The notes under the pieces are model-generated. The model did no database searches. It had not been told where the DNA came from and saw only the letters and a program-made list of their open reading frames with translations. Of a DNA stretch of 64,000 nt, positions 34,481-47,953 are shown in pieces. The translations under genes and the position numbers were made by a program. How positions within the stretch are numbered: position 1 is the first letter of the stretch; every line of letters starts with the position of its first letter. The DNA is from Isoetes taiwanensis. Taxonomy: Eukaryota > Streptophyta > Lycopodiopsida > Isoetales > Isoetaceae. The DNA is taken from positions 30,527 through 94,526 of the forward strand of contig JAJEKV010000761.1 in the NCBI GenBank assembly GCA_021234155.1, read 5' to 3'.

Positions 34481-37400
34481 AGGTTTGTTGGGTATGGCTT
34501 AATGAGGCGGCCGCCGTGGAAACTAGTGAAGGCTGGCTTTGCGCTCCGGATCGATCCTTCCATAGTATGTTTTATTTCCATTCTTGCAGATGTGTGGTAG
34601 CACACGCATCTCTTTGTCCCATCGCTTGTTGAGATTTTGTTGCAGATTTTTCCGATGGCCAAGGCGTGGTAAAGGAAGATGAGCTGAATGTTCTAAATCG
34701 AGCCCAGAGGTCTTCTCCTTGCCCGCTTGCTTTTAGCCCCGCCTAAAGTATCTTTTTTTTTTTTTTTTTCCGAGTAGTTTAGTCAGACAAAACAGACCTG
34801 CATTACTTTGCATTTCGATTATATGCATTCGCATGTTCATATTGACTCAGAAGACGTGAACTTGCAATTGGGTCGGCCGCTAATGACTATTAAGATCCGG
34901 CCCGACATTTTTCAAGGAAATTCATTTGGTTTCGCATGAATGGTTCCTTTTCCATTTAATATTGCAGAGTAGAGAGCAACCGCTCATGCATTCTCGAATT
35001 GAAAGTCAGAACGCCATCGCATCATCAAGGGCCCTTATCTCTTAGTTTTTGTGCCTTTTTTTTGTTCTCATTATCCTGATGCCATTAATGGCAAAATGAT
35101 TGATGGACACCGCCTTTGCCCGCTTTTTGAAGATGGCAAGAAGAGAGCTCCACTTTTTGAATTCGAATTCTTCCTCATCCCCGCAGACCGAACGGCCTTC
35201 TTGCTTCTAGCTATTGTCCGTTTATTGCAACAAGTAACCGCATCGCAGTGCTCTTTAATGGTATGCAGGTAGGTTAGCTTTTTCACTGCTCAAATGATGG
35301 TTCCCTCGCTATAAAAATAATCAGGATAATATCTTTTATGAATTTTCTTGAGCATTCTCGCCGCTTCATTTAACCTCATGAACGCATGAAAATCTGCTAG
35401 TTGATGCATGTAGATTCCATGAGAAATAATAGTTTTCTTTTTGGCATTTGTTTATCATTTAAGGATCTCGTATTTAAATTTTGTTTGACCTTTAAGGCTT
35501 TGGTGGATCATGCACTGCATTTGTGAAGAGCAACATTTCATCAAGTAGTGGTATCTTATTCTTTATCTCGATTGTTTTCGTGCTCCAAAGCATGAAACCG
35601 ATTTGTTTATTGTGGAACATCCATGCACTTGAACCGCATAAATGTCATTTGATTAGCAAGATTTGTAATAGTAACTCTCCTCCAAAGTAAGATCATTTTT
35701 ATACTATATGTTTAGAAGACCGAAAGTGAGTCGCCATTTGACAGTCATTGGGTCAAATCCAATTTGTTGCAAATCCCTTTGAGATCGATTCAAGATTTTA
35801 ATCAAAGATCCGCAATTTGTGGCTAAATTGATAAATCTACTTTTATTCTCTATTGTTGGTCCTTGGATGGTTTTACAGCTAAGGCATATTTTGTAGAGGT
35901 AAATTGCAACCCAATGGGTTATGCGCAAAGACTTTTTGTCAAGTGTTTTTTGCATCTCTTTGTGGTTAGTGTATATTGCTTACATACCTAATGCTACTTT
36001 GCATGCCTTGCAATCGGTGATAAGTTGACGATGTCACTTTTCCTTAACTCTGTTGGTGCAAACCCTTGCTCTTCCACACCCCCGCAGATGATCCGATCGT
36101 AGTATGAACGGCGAAGTTAACTCTACCCGCCATAATTTCAAGATGCCGAACTTGTGAATAGTGTACATTATGTCATTGTTATACGTAGTAGATTTTGGAG
36201 ACAGTTGGTCCTGCAAGCCAATGCAAAGCCTATATCAATCCTTTTATGAAGTTTGTTGAACAAGGCCGCCGCTTTATCCGCATTAAATGTGGTAAGATTG
36301 AGAAAGAAACCAGATTTCAATGATATTTATGCTCACCGCGGTATCCTTGAGTTGCTCTCCCGATCCATCATCGCTACCCCATCCTCCGCACGTTGATGTC
36401 TCTATGTGGTTTTATTGTTCTAAGGATGCTAATGATGCCGGAAACCGGGTTTGCATCTTTCTTATATTGAGAATATTATTTCTAACTTGCAAGAGCTTAA
36501 CTTTCTCAGATCCCTTTTAAAAACCTTCATACTCTCTTTATTAAGTATCACACTATTGTCTTCTAACGCTTAGAGCTCCGCAGGTTGGTAATCTGTGTAT
36601 TTTGATGTTCGTGGTTGCCCCACCGGTTCTCATCATATTGAGGTTATTTGCACATTTTAAATGCCCCGTTTCTTTTTCCTTATGATTTTTTTTTTACATG
36701 CGGTCTTACATTTCTCTTATTTACATGAGGTCTCTAAGTGGTGACAAGTGTATGGATCTGATCTGAATGGAATACATATGCCCACATTGCATGGCACAAA
36801 GAAGACAAAAACTAGATTTCATAATATGGTGCATGGCGTCAAAAAATGCACATGTTGTCGGGTCGATTGATAGATCACTTAGCTCTAACTTGGATGTTGA
36901 TGTTGATAGTGTGTGCAAAACAAAAAGCACTACTTCTCGTAAGTTGAGCATATGATTTGTTTTGTTTTATGAAATTTGCTTTCCATTTGCATTTGTTCAA
37001 AGTCTCACCATCCCGGGCCAAGTTGTCAACTATATAGGCATGAACTCGTAAATGGCTTTCAAGCCGCTTTGTTCTTTTGGGTGTCCATTTCACCGCCTTT
37101 CACAAAGATGCTTCTTAAATTTGGCGTTGTTTTGCATACAGAGAAAGATCTCACAGATAAATGCCGTGGCTTCCGCTTAACCCCCGTGGTGGATGTGGGT
37201 TATAACACAATGATAAGAGTGTCGATCCTCCTAGTGCATGATTGACATAGATAGGAATCTAAGAATGTAATACATGCAATATTAAGACCACATGTAAAGA
37301 ATCTAATATTGATATTTCATGTAACGCAATATTAAGGGCTCTCATGTCTTAAGCCGGGCAAGAAAAAAGTGGTTACATTGCATGACATGGGTGCCAAAAA

Positions 37401-38993
37401 GAAATAAATTGAGACGGATACGCGGATGATCAGCTTATGGGTACGTAATCGAAAGGTCAAATGTCCTCAAACTAGATAGAGTGCTGCAGAAACCAAACTT
37501 GCTTCATTTATCTGTTGCCATCAGGAGAAATTCTAGGTGATTTACTCATTCTCCATTTTATTTACTTTGTATTTCGATTCTTTGAAAGATATTCTCCTTT
37601 GCAGGAACAGTGGTCGATCTGGTTATTCTGTGTTTGAAGCACTGTACCTAGTATAGACCTTGGCATATCTTTTTGTTGCATTGGAATCTACTGTCTAGAT
37701 CATGCTGGAATCCTTGCCAACCACATTGGCAGTCAAAAAATTCTAGCTTGAGTTGCCATTTTTCATGCTGAGTTGGGCAATGCTATGGATGAACTGAATG
37801 CCAAGTGAGGGAGTCTTTCCGTGCCCTCTTGTGTCTCAGCCAAAGACTCGAGTCTATGGAAATAAGACACCATCATAAGCACAGCTTCAAGTTTAGCTGC
37901 AAATTCTGCTAATACTATTGTCATGTGGGACTGAGTGTTTGATCCTGATCATTAATATTTGGGGCCCACTTGTGCGCCATACAAATCCGCTGGTTTAATC
38001 AAAGTATTGAACAAATGGAGTTTAGTGTTGACATCATAAAAGTGCCTTTGAAAGGGTCCTCTCCATAAGAACGATCTCTAGCCTTTAACAAGTCTTTTCT
38101 GTGCTACTGCTTTCAAATTAACCTTGATCTTGAAAGCTCCACTTCAAGGTATGTGAATGCTGAAACAGCTTTCATCGGGTTGCCCTTTGAAGGAAAAATT
38201 TATTCCATGCATGACAAGCCCCAAGGTGTTGAAAATCATCACTGGTCTTCTCGCAAGTTTACTTGCAACTCTCTTTGTTTGCAATAGGCATCCAAGGCAA
38301 TAAGTGTTTCAAGCTTAGTTCCTCACGGACGTGGAAGTCCACAATGTCCATATATAAAGTTCCAAATATAGGGACTCGTGATTCGCAATATGTAATGAAA
38401 GTGTACTTCGATTATTCGTGGAAAATAGCACACCGCAATATATAGATCTTGCACAATGCAAAAGAGGTCTAGAAAGCTTCAGCCAAATGAACTTTGCTTT
38501 ATCATTCTTTTAACAACTGTAATACTTTTGCTAAATTAGAGTTAGAAAGGACTGCCACCCATAAAGACGCCATGATTGGGGAAGACTTTCTATATATGCA
38601 AGAGAGGGAATATTTATTAACATCCGCCACTCAAGACTTGTGGTCTTCATAAGATCGAACACATACCACGCGGTGAATCGCTAGCGCACCAACCTCATCA
38701 TTTAGTGTGATGATTGCACGTAAAAAGCTATCTAGAAATAGAAATCCCGCAGCAGGTGCCAATGGCCATTTTGGCCAATCTAAAATATGTTGTGTCTGTT
38801 TTGTTTGTTTGGTGATCATTTTATTCTTTTAGAATGTCACTTCATCGAAAGTAACTTACATGACTTGCACACCTAATAAATGACATGCTGTTATCAGGAT
38901 ATGGGTGTTATCGTTGCTAGGAATAAACAAGAACTTGACATTAAAGTTGCAATATCAAATTCCTTTGGCTTTGGTGGACATAATTCTTGTGTT
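34481..38993. other. Long stretch without an identified gene
   Basis: PARP catalytic exons would be expected in the first part, but none was recognised. Short exon-like pieces occur, such as YAHRGILELLSRS (about 36325) and the 37.1-37.2 kb frame with FGVVLHTEKDLTDKCRGF, without a family match. CAG/CTG density rises in 37.5-38.1 kb, where no gene was identified either. Confidence 0.35.
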
Positions 38994-39046
38994 GTCCTTG
39001 CACCATATTGGGTTTGTGTCCTTGCACCATATTGGGTTTGAACCAT
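38994..39046 (+). repeat. Two-copy 24-bp repeat inside an open frame
   Basis: GTCCTTGCACCATATTGGGT followed by TT is present twice in tandem. On the minus strand it makes KPNMVQGH/KPNMVQGQ within a 142-codon frame (38941-39369). That frame has no recognisable domain, so I do not call it a gene. Confidence 0.8.
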
Positions 39047-40955
39047 CCTTCGGAGGTCCACGTTTTACATTTACTCACGGATGCTTCAAATATATGAACT
39101 ATTGCATGATACACATATATTTGAAGGCTATTTCCATGTACAATATTATCCTTCCCAAAGATGACTCGTGGACTTAGCGAGTTAATTATGAGGGTTGAGC
39201 CATGAATTGTGAAGCTACAACCCCAATGTGTACTATGCATAAAACAAATGGATGAAATAAATGCTTCATGTGATGCATGATATATCTGTCTAGAACATTT
39301 CCTGCATGTTGGGTCCATTTTGGGGGCAATGACATAAATGCGCACAACCACATTCCCAAGCTTAGCCAAAATTTAGGCATAGTGTGCTTCATGACCACAA
39401 AACATTGGCTTAATTATAAGGTATGCCCATCGTCAATCTTGTTCTAATGAAGGAATGCATCCGTGACAATTCCAAGTTTGTTGTAAAGAGATTGATACCT
39501 TTTGAAGAGATCTACAACCTTGTTGCAAAGAAGACACATGGGAGAGAATAGGCCATGAACTGACTAGTCAAATAAACAAATATATGCATAAATCCAAAAA
39601 AATGACCAAAATGGTGGCCTTTTGAGTAAAATATGATATAGAATCTGGCTATATCTTGCTCTTTTTGCAAAACAAACAAAATTTAGATTCAAGGTTTTAT
39701 GGCAATTACAATGAAAGTCATTGTAATGATGTGCATATAGTTGAGGCCCGATTAATGCTATAGAACCATTGAGATAGATTAACATTTGAATGTATTTGAA
39801 TGTATGTTGGTTTTTGTGCAGTTTATAACCTATCTCTTGTTCCCCGTGGACTACATGCTTGAACTTTTGTGGGACATGTAATTGTGTTGCTGATTAGAAA
39901 AATATTATTTTAAAGTGCTGGTTTTGCTTTTAAACTATGGACATAAAGCCTACACATAAAGTGATTCATTATCTTCACTATGCGTGTGAATTTGAGTTGT
40001 CTAAACGAAAGACTTACCTTGCTGGTAAATTTAGGTTGTCTAAACGAAAGATTGATCACATTTGTTGTAAATAGATAACAAGGGTATAACAATTCAAATT
40101 GACAAATGTACTTATCAAAATGGAACTCCATGAGAAGATGTTTGGTAAAGAAAGCATAAAAGTCGACCTATCAAACTTGGCTTATTTACATGAGTCTTTT
40201 TGTACATTGGAGTTACCTAACGCCCTTCAATTTGACCTTGGCCACTAAGGTAACTTAATCTCTATTTAGTGGGGATTTTGGTGGAGGCGAACTCCATATA
40301 TATGTTTTCTCACAATGAGTAGAAGATAGGGCAAGAGTATCAAAGTTATTGGCTTTATAAAACCAATTTCCTAGTTCCTAGATGGGACAAAGTATCTTTA
40401 TTTTGGCAAAGATGCCCTCTTTGGAGCATATTTAGTAACTTTCAAATATGTGTTTTTAAATCATTCAAAAATGCCTCAAATGGCCACGTTGCATTTGAGA
40501 AAATCACCAATTCCAGCAATTTTGAAGTTTAGCATGACACGTCTGACGGCATAGATCATTCTTATTCTATGGATTGAGAAGTCCTAATAAACAATGGTGA
40601 GCTTCTATGGTTAAAGAATCTTTTGGCTGAGGGATGGCGTGATTAATGTTCCAACAAGGGAATTAGGAATCGAATGGCTATTAGGCGAGGGATTTAATTG
40701 AAAACTTTGTGACTTTGGTCTAGATGCATACTCCCATTTGTCGTGACAATTGAGATAATTGAGAAGGTAAAATTTAAAAGACACACTTTTGATTCACCCC
40801 GTGATAGCAATAAATTAGTGGATTATGATATTCGATGTAAGCAAATAGAATTTTGGGATTTACCAATGATTACTTGTTGTAGATTGTTAAATGACTAGTA
40901 GACAATTATATAAATCTATATGGCATTGTTGATCAATCCAACTTCCACTATTATA
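39047..40955. other. Non-coding stretch
   Basis: No exon recognised. A 16-base phrase, TGTCTAAACGAAAGA, occurs twice at about 39997 and 40038. Confidence 0.4.
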
Positions 40956-41445
40956 TTGACTTCTTCAAACTTAATTTTTGACACTTAACTTTAGATACTG
41001 ACCTATTTAAGCTCAAAATTCACTTTCAGATGACAATTGCAGAATAATTTGAGAATTTGGTGACAATACTACAACGCAAGTAATAATTTGAAAATTTGGC
41101 AACAATATCGCCAATAACTTCTTTGACCATGTTCTCCTTGAAAGTTGGTAGTAAAAGGTCTTAGCCCTTAAGTCGAGGTTCTCGCATTGTTAAACTTAAA
41201 ACGTAAGTGTGACGTATTGACTTCTTCTAACTTAATTTTTGACACTCAACTTTAGATACTGATCTATTTAAGCTCAAATTTCACTTTCACAATATTTTGA
41301 GAATTTGGTGACAATACTACAACGCAAGTGTAATAATTTGAAAATTTGGCTTAATAATATCGCCAATAACTTCGTTCACCATGTGCTCCCTTGATAGTTG
41401 GTAGTAAAAAGGTCTTAGCCCTTGAGTTGAGGTCCTGCACATGGA
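40956..41445 (+). repeat. Two-copy ~261-bp tandem repeat
   Basis: TTGACTTCTTC-AACTTAATTT starts copies at 40956 and 41217. Both run through GACAATACTACAACGCAAGT, ATATCGCCAATAACTTC and GGTAGTAAAAGGTCTTAGCC. Divergence is moderate, with several 2-4 base indels. Confidence 0.9.
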
Positions 41446-42060
41446 ATAATTTAAGGGCTAAACTTAGCTATTTGGCGATTTTTTAGCACATTTTCAAAAA
41501 AAATTGGCTAAAGTAAATGGAAAAAATTGGGAAAAAAATAATAATTTTAGCTTAACTTTTTTCGGGACTATGCCAACCTTGGAGCTCTTTAGCCAAATGC
41601 TAGAAAGTAAGAGAGTGAAATTTGGTATTGTTTAGCTAAAGCATAGAAACTTTTAGAATGAATTTCAGGCTAGTTTAGCTAACATCATTCTAGTTAATAA
41701 GAAATATATGATTAGTAGTTTAGTTTCTAGCATTATGAATTAATTTGGTTCCTAGACTTTGTTAGTTAGCATTATTTTAGAAAGTTTTCACAAAGAAAAT
41801 GACTAAGATAAGTGGAGACAAAAAAGAAGCATAGTGATTTGCCTTAATATTTTCTATTGGCCACACCATAGAAATTTTTGGGATGATGTTTGGGTTGGTT
41901 TAGCTAAACGCTAGAAAGTATGAGAGGAAAAATGTGTAGAGTTTAGCTAAACCACGTAAAAGTTTTGGGATTAAAATCGAGCAAGTTTAGCTAAAAGTCA
42001 TTTTAGCTAATAAGAAATATGCGATTAGTAATTTATTCCCTGGTTCTGCATTGCTAGAAA
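41446..42060 (+). repeat. Degenerate repeat zone with TTTAGCTAA words
   Basis: The word TTTAGCTAA (or GTTTAGCTAAA) recurs many times with GCTAGAAAGTA and CATAGAAACTTTT. Two larger units match: 41627-41735 and 41937-42045, both ending TAATAAGAAATAT-GATTAGTA. No coding capacity. Confidence 0.75.
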
Positions 42061-42094
42061 CTTGAAACGTACAGGACGTATTTTGGCATTGTTT

Positions 42095-42480
<386 letters not shown>

Positions 42481-44003
42481 TGAATGTGCTGTCGCATAAG
42501 TAATCGGGCCATATTGCAAGGAATGAAGAAGTTGTAGATGTAGCAAAATTATTGATGTCAGGTTTGTTGAGTTGCCCTAGCATGAGAGTTAATTGTGTTG
42601 AATTTGAATTTATGCATTTGTACATGGTATAAATGAATTATGAATATATATTTTGAAATAAAAATAGCTATTTTTCATGGAAATTTTAGTATCCTATGGA
42701 AGATAAAGTAATGAGCAGTTGAGAGAGAAATAATGGATGGCATGTAGTATAAATGTTCATACATGCAATCCAATGTGAAAGAACACTATCTTGAGGCCCA
42801 TGCACCCATGTGGAATTAGGAATAGCACAAAAGAGTAGAGTGTGTGGATTCTTCAGTTGGTGCTATAGGTACATGATTTTTAGCATCATATTGTAAATCT
42901 TCCAATTTACCCTGTGCTAACCAACATTGCAACAAAGTCTGTAAGATAGTAGCTATTGTTCAAGGTTTGACATAAGTGAAGGGTAAAATCTGAAAGAGTT
43001 TGCCTTGAATAGTTTGAGGTGGAAAATATGGTCCTGTCGAATTATAGGTAGAAATTTCTTGTTTATGTGCTAGCAAATACATGTGTTAATAGTTTTGGAT
43101 AAATGATCCATTGAGTCTTGGATGTATGTGTCTAGATAAGTTTTTTGTTTTGAAAAAGCAAGATTTTTTCTTGACTTTTAAGCAAGAAGTTTCAAGAGTA
43201 AAATGTATTTACTTGCAATGGGAATGGGTATCCAAATGGGAGGCCTTAAGCTTTTCTTTATCTTGGTGCCAAACTATTTTTCTACCATATATCAATCTGT
43301 AGCGTGATTAGGAAAGCAAGATGTAGGCATGATTGGAACAATTGTTTAACGTTCGTTCTCTTTATTTAAAAGGACAACAATGGCACTAATATTAAAAATC
43401 TCACAATTCAAAAGTGTTAATTGCAACATAACCATACAACAACAATACGACAGGGAAGAAAATTGTTCCTTGTAGCCATTGGAAAATAAACATAACATAT
43501 CATGAGCCACCATGTTCTAATGACTTTGATGATGAATAAGATGGTATCGCACCAGACAACCACCAGATATAAGTTCTACATAAGTTCTATATTTTTCATC
43601 CGTAGCCCCTGTTCTCACCAAGTGATTTGGTCATCAGAATCTTCTGTGCCCAATTTGCACCCATTTTCCATAATTTCTGTTAGGACCAATGCCTTGGTCA
43701 AACCAATTAATTTGGTCATTAAAATCTCCTGTCGACTTTGTTATCCATTTTATCACATGTACGTTTAAAGTAGGGGCATGACTTCATGAGTTCTCACAGT
43801 TCTTATGCAGATAAAGAAGCATCAAATGTGTTAGATTTCGTAAATTTCATTCAGAACTCCATTTGTAAGACCTGGTTATTTAACCAGTATGCACACACCA
43901 GAGTGCTTGATCCACAGCGCCATTTTCATTTAGAATCAAGCTGATTGGTGCAAGTACGTATAGTTTCTTGCGCCTCTAGGATTCAAACAACATGAACGAT
44001 GCA
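42481..44003. other. Non-coding, likely 3' flank or introns of the minus-strand gene
   Basis: No exon firmly recognised. CAG/CTG words become frequent from about 42.7 kb, unlike the sequence to the left. Confidence 0.35.
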
Positions 44004-44345
44004 ATGGGAAAACATTGAAAATTATGTGAGCAAGCCCACGAACAAAATTATCCTACATAGCAATGTTGGTGATAGCTGGATTGCTGGATTGTCGAACTCG
44101 TCAGTATCTTCATGAGACAGTAGAGCATCAACACCTAGGCCTCAGTCAACCTGAAAGATGTAATAGCAGAACATTGAGAATTTGTAAATGACCCCATGAA
44201 CAAACTTGTCCTGTTTAGAACGTTGGTGCTAGCTGGATTATTGAACTCATTGTTACTTGGCCAACGTGACAGACACAATGGAAAAATAATGAGTTTTTTT
44301 ATATAAGTGACCGCATGAACAAACTTGTCCTGCTTAGCAATCCTT
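44004..44345 (+). repeat. Three-copy degenerate repeat
   Basis: A unit with GAACATTGAGAATTTGTAAA, CCCATGAACAAACTTGTCC and TTGGTG-TAGCTGGATTATTG appears at about 44004, 44170 and 44280 (the last is short). It lies downstream of the unknown minus-strand exons, possibly in an intron or 3' flank. Confidence 0.75.
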
Positions 44346-45388
44346 GTCAACAGTTCGGTCTGTGTGCCAAACAAAGCAGTAGGCAGATAGGCATACAGGC
44401 TCCTTCAACAACTATTGAATTCAACTTACATTGTTTAGACTCAACTGGATGGTAGAGAAATTATTTTACAATTGTTTGCATAAGCTAATTTGATATGATT
44501 TTCTCACCTGAAAGACTCTGGTTATACTGTTACAATGCGTTCATCCTTTCAAATGCAAATATGCCTGAAATACATCCAGCACTTTAGAAGACCACCTTTC
44601 AAGAAGGTGATTATTCTCCAATAGCAGACAGTGTGATCATATCATCATGAAGTTCAAAAATTAACTTCCATGATATTCCAGACTGCGCAGCATGCGTACA
44701 TACTAATCATAGATTTTGCAAGCACATGTCAATGCCACATTTCACCTGGTATGTAAAATGGGTTATGCATGCCTATGCAAAGACACTGTGAGAAATCAAA
44801 CTTTAGAGCATCTGGATCACTATCTGCTCTTAAGATCAAATGAGCAAAACAGTTGAAGAATAAACAATTTTCTTACAAATATAGCAAAGGGATGAAATAT
44901 TAGAGTAGGATGTTCCCATCTTAGCTCTAGGTGTTTGTGTTTTCTATATGCTTCAGCTTAATTAAAAAAGCTTGATCATATATGCACGGAATAAAGATAC
45001 ATGCGCACTATATCAATGTGGTTTAACTCCACAAAACGAGACCAATCAAAAGCGAGTTCAAAGCAGCAAGCTCACAAACCACTTAGAAAGCACTTATGAC
45101 TTCAGTTCATTGAAGACGCTTCTTAGCTGCGATCAAAGATATAAATTTCATGGTGCAATCGGTCGGATGCTTCCTAAGGATGCAAGGCTGGTTCCATAAG
45201 ACTATAGAAAAAAATGCCTTCCTCGAAATTTTTGCCATAAATAACTAAGCGCATGCAATTTTACATGTGATAAAAATATAAAGCATGAACAACAGATCGT
45301 CGCATCTATGACTTGCTATGATGTGCTCCGCAACAATGACAAATAAAGAGAGAGCATCAATTGAATATGAGATAGAGATTTAGGATAC

Positions 45389-46791
45389 CTGATTGCACAA
45401 CATGTTACAAAGACATAGCGCCATAGCAAAAACAGTGGCCCAATGCATATCGCCCAAAGATGCATAACGTACAAAAATTTTCCTTGATCAATACCTGGCC
45501 ATATTAAATCTGGACTAATCCAGCCCCCATGCATCTCCTCAATCTCTTGATTTCGAATACTGAGTTCACATGCCCAATTTTTGGAATACCGGAAATATTT
45601 TCGGGTTAGAAAAGCCCCCACAACCTTAGGAAACCAGACTTATAGCTATATCTATGCTCCACAACACAATCTCTAGGCTTATGGATACTTTAAAAGACAT
45701 AGCTTACCACATCAATCAAAGAAAATGAACATAAATGCTTCTTAATGACCAAGCTGTCTGCCATTGACCGTACAACCAAGCTTAACTGTTTAACCAAAGT
45801 AATTTGAAAAATAGAGATAGCAAGTACATATAAACAACCCAAGGAGCTCCATGGAGAAGGCAAATGGAAGTTGGCAACTCTCAATCATAATTCCTAGCTG
45901 AAGCCATGTCTGGCCTGACATGAAATTAACTCACAAAAAGAGAGCACCATGGATTTCATTGATTGCCTTTAGCTGCTACGCAGCTCAGCTCTACACATAC
46001 AATAATGGCACCATTTTTAACCACTGTTGTTTCTGAATTCAAGCATCAGGGATTCCATAGTGGATTGCCATGCCACATGATGCTGCTCTGCAGCTCCACA
46101 CATACCACAGACATAATAAATATGCAGCTTTAAATCTGCACATGCTCGAACATGAAAATAAGAAGCCTGCCATGCATTATTTAATCTATCATCATGATCA
46201 GAACTCCAAAAGGCTTACTAACTTGGTCTACTCATGCTAAGCAGACATATAGATGTTGCCAATTCTCCAAGGAGCAGACATATAGATGTTGACAATTCTA
46301 AACCATAATTTCTAACTGAATCCATATCTGGCTTGACATGGAATTAAGAGCACGATAGGTCTTCATTGATTGCGTTTAGCTACTTTGCAGCTCTACACAT
46401 ACTATAGATATGATAAAAACCTAATTTCTTGCATTTGTACTCAATCTCTTTTGCCCTATGCCTATGACATCAAAACCTAGATAAACAGATAGATAAAAGC
46501 AAAGCTAGGAAATCAACTACCAAATGAAATAAAACTACACAACTAAAGCCACATTACCTGGAACACAGTAGGCAAGACCACAAATTTTAATGAGCAATAA
46601 ATTTGAAACGAAGTGTTGCAAAAAAGCACTTACCCAAGTGTAAAGGCAGAAGCTCCACCTTAAATTGCTGCTGGGTTGCACAATTAATAGTCCAAGATTT
46701 GAGCAGAAATAACCCATTACATAAACCCTCTTTGAATCTTTGTAAATATGCAGTGCAGTAACCTTATTAGAATCTGACATTACAGGATGTC
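45389..46791 (-). CDS. Unknown spliced gene, three exons
   Basis: Exon 1 (46791 to 46634, acceptor T10-ATAG, donor GTAAGT) encodes HPVMSDSNKVTALHIYKDSK, then RVYVMGYFCSNLGLLIVQPS and LRWSFCLYT. Exon 2 (about 45860 to 45708, donor GTAAGC) encodes SLGCLYVLAISIFQITLVKQ and SMADSLVIKKHLCSFSLID. Exon 3 (45624 to 45389, acceptor TTTCCTAAG, donor GTATCC) encodes VVGAFLTRKYFRYSKNWACE, LSIRNQEIEEMHGGWISPDL, IWPGIDQGKFLYVMHLWAIC and a hydrophobic LFLLWRYVFVTCC. Clean splice sites and open frames suggest a live gene, probably with membrane segments. It sits in a stretch where CAG/CTG is abundant, unlike the repeats. I do not recognise the family; the order of exons 1 and 2 in the transcript is assumed. 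Confidence 0.55.
45882..46410 (+). repeat. Pair of diverged ~115-bp direct repeats in a putative intron
   Basis: CATAATT-CTA-CTGAA-CCAT, TGGC-TGACATG-AATTAA and TTCATTGATTGC-TTTAGCT, followed by CAGCTCTACACATAC, occur at about 45885 and 46306. A related fragment is near 46075. They lie between the exons of the unknown minus-strand gene. Confidence 0.7.
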
Positions 46792-47406
46792 CTATAAAAA
46801 AAAAAGTGTGAATCAATGGCCTGTTTGCCGGAATAGAGCCTGTCCAAATAGCACTATGTTTAGAGTTTCGTGGCAATTACAATCCAATATAAAGAAGTCA
46901 CTCACCTTCGCATCCGTCAGAAGTGATTTACACAGAGAAAGCAGAGGCTGACAATAGGCAGCTGGACGACCCAAAAATTAAAGGCATAAGCCTAATTTTT
47001 GTTCAAGAACCGACCTGCTTCCGCCTTTACTGCCAGAAGAAATTAAGCGCAGGGATCGTGAGCCTGGAAACCAAGAATTGCCTCTAAAAGCTTGGCTCCA
47101 CTCCAGAATCTGTTATACACCAGCATGCACGCATACATGGAAGGCCAGCATGCTAAATCCGGCCAGTATGATTTAGGGTTCCTTTTACCCGGCTAGCATG
47201 CACGGCTCCATCGCCATCTGCAAGAATCATGTCCCCTCGTCCAACCAACTAATCAAGAATCATAAGGAAAACACCTAATCGATTTTGGACTTAATTTTTG
47301 GATCACTTGAGTTTTTTTCCGGCGTCTGAAATCCTCAAAATCTTAGGAAATCGGTTTAGAAAAAAATCCAAAAATTTTTTCTCGGAAAACCCAAATTAAC
47401 AAGATT
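46792..47406. other. 5' flank of the unknown gene and left flank of the retroelement
   Basis: GC content and CAG/CTG words are higher up to about 47.25 kb, suggesting a 5' UTR or first exon of the minus-strand gene. The retroelement copy begins at 47407. No target-site duplication could be seen by eye. Confidence 0.35.
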
Positions 47407-47420
47407 GATGCTAATTTTGG

Positions 47421-47943
47421 CGCCGTAAGGGTACAACAATCTTTGATAGAGAGACACCTATAGCAAAATATAATTTGGCTATGTCTGATACCAATAAGTG
47501 TCCTGCTGAATCAATGTTGGCCCTTACAAAAAAGGAAATTCCAACCGGAAAAAACAGAGGCAAGCCTATGGAATATGAAAACAGATGGCCAAACCGAAAA
47601 GACCATATTGTAGATGCCCACACCCTCTAAAAACTTGTACATACAAAGGAGTGGTGTGGTTTGATCACATACTATGGTATATGATGAATAATGTGGAAAA
47701 ATTTTTTAGAGGTGAATCTGTGATCTCTAGGTGGAGCCAATTTATAAACTGGACCAGTAACCCAGCAATAGAGGCCATTATTCAGCAATGCCTAGTGTTC
47801 CATTTCACTAGGAAATTTATGATGGAAGGGGTTTTGGAATATATCTCAAACCCGGATGCCGCGGCAACCCGCCAAAGCAATAATGAAAGTGGTTTGAGGT
47901 ATATAGAAAGACTAATAAAACCCGCTAGTTTTTCCCGAGTTTA
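47421..47943 (+). CDS. Element copy A: truncated N-terminal ORF
   Basis: The plus strand encodes PAESMLALTKKEIPTG, then PYCRCPHPLKTCTYKGVVWF, DHILWYMMNNVEKFF and, from 47585 on, YISNPDAAATRQSNNESGLR with a TAA at 47942. The cluster C-x-C-x6-C (CRCPHPLKTC) may bind metal. The frame is broken near 47590, where copy B is intact (KWKRPYCRC). Function unknown; known retroelements use such upstream proteins for RNA binding. Confidence 0.5.
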
Positions 47944-47953
47944 ATACTTTGCC

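Noticed and set aside
35590-35640. LLWNIHALE as the PARP catalytic LLWHGS motif
   Set aside because: Only LLW matches; the following residues and the frame context do not support it.
38941-39369. 142-codon minus-strand frame
   Set aside because: It includes a duplicated 24-base unit and no recognisable domain; length alone is not convincing in a 64 kb window.
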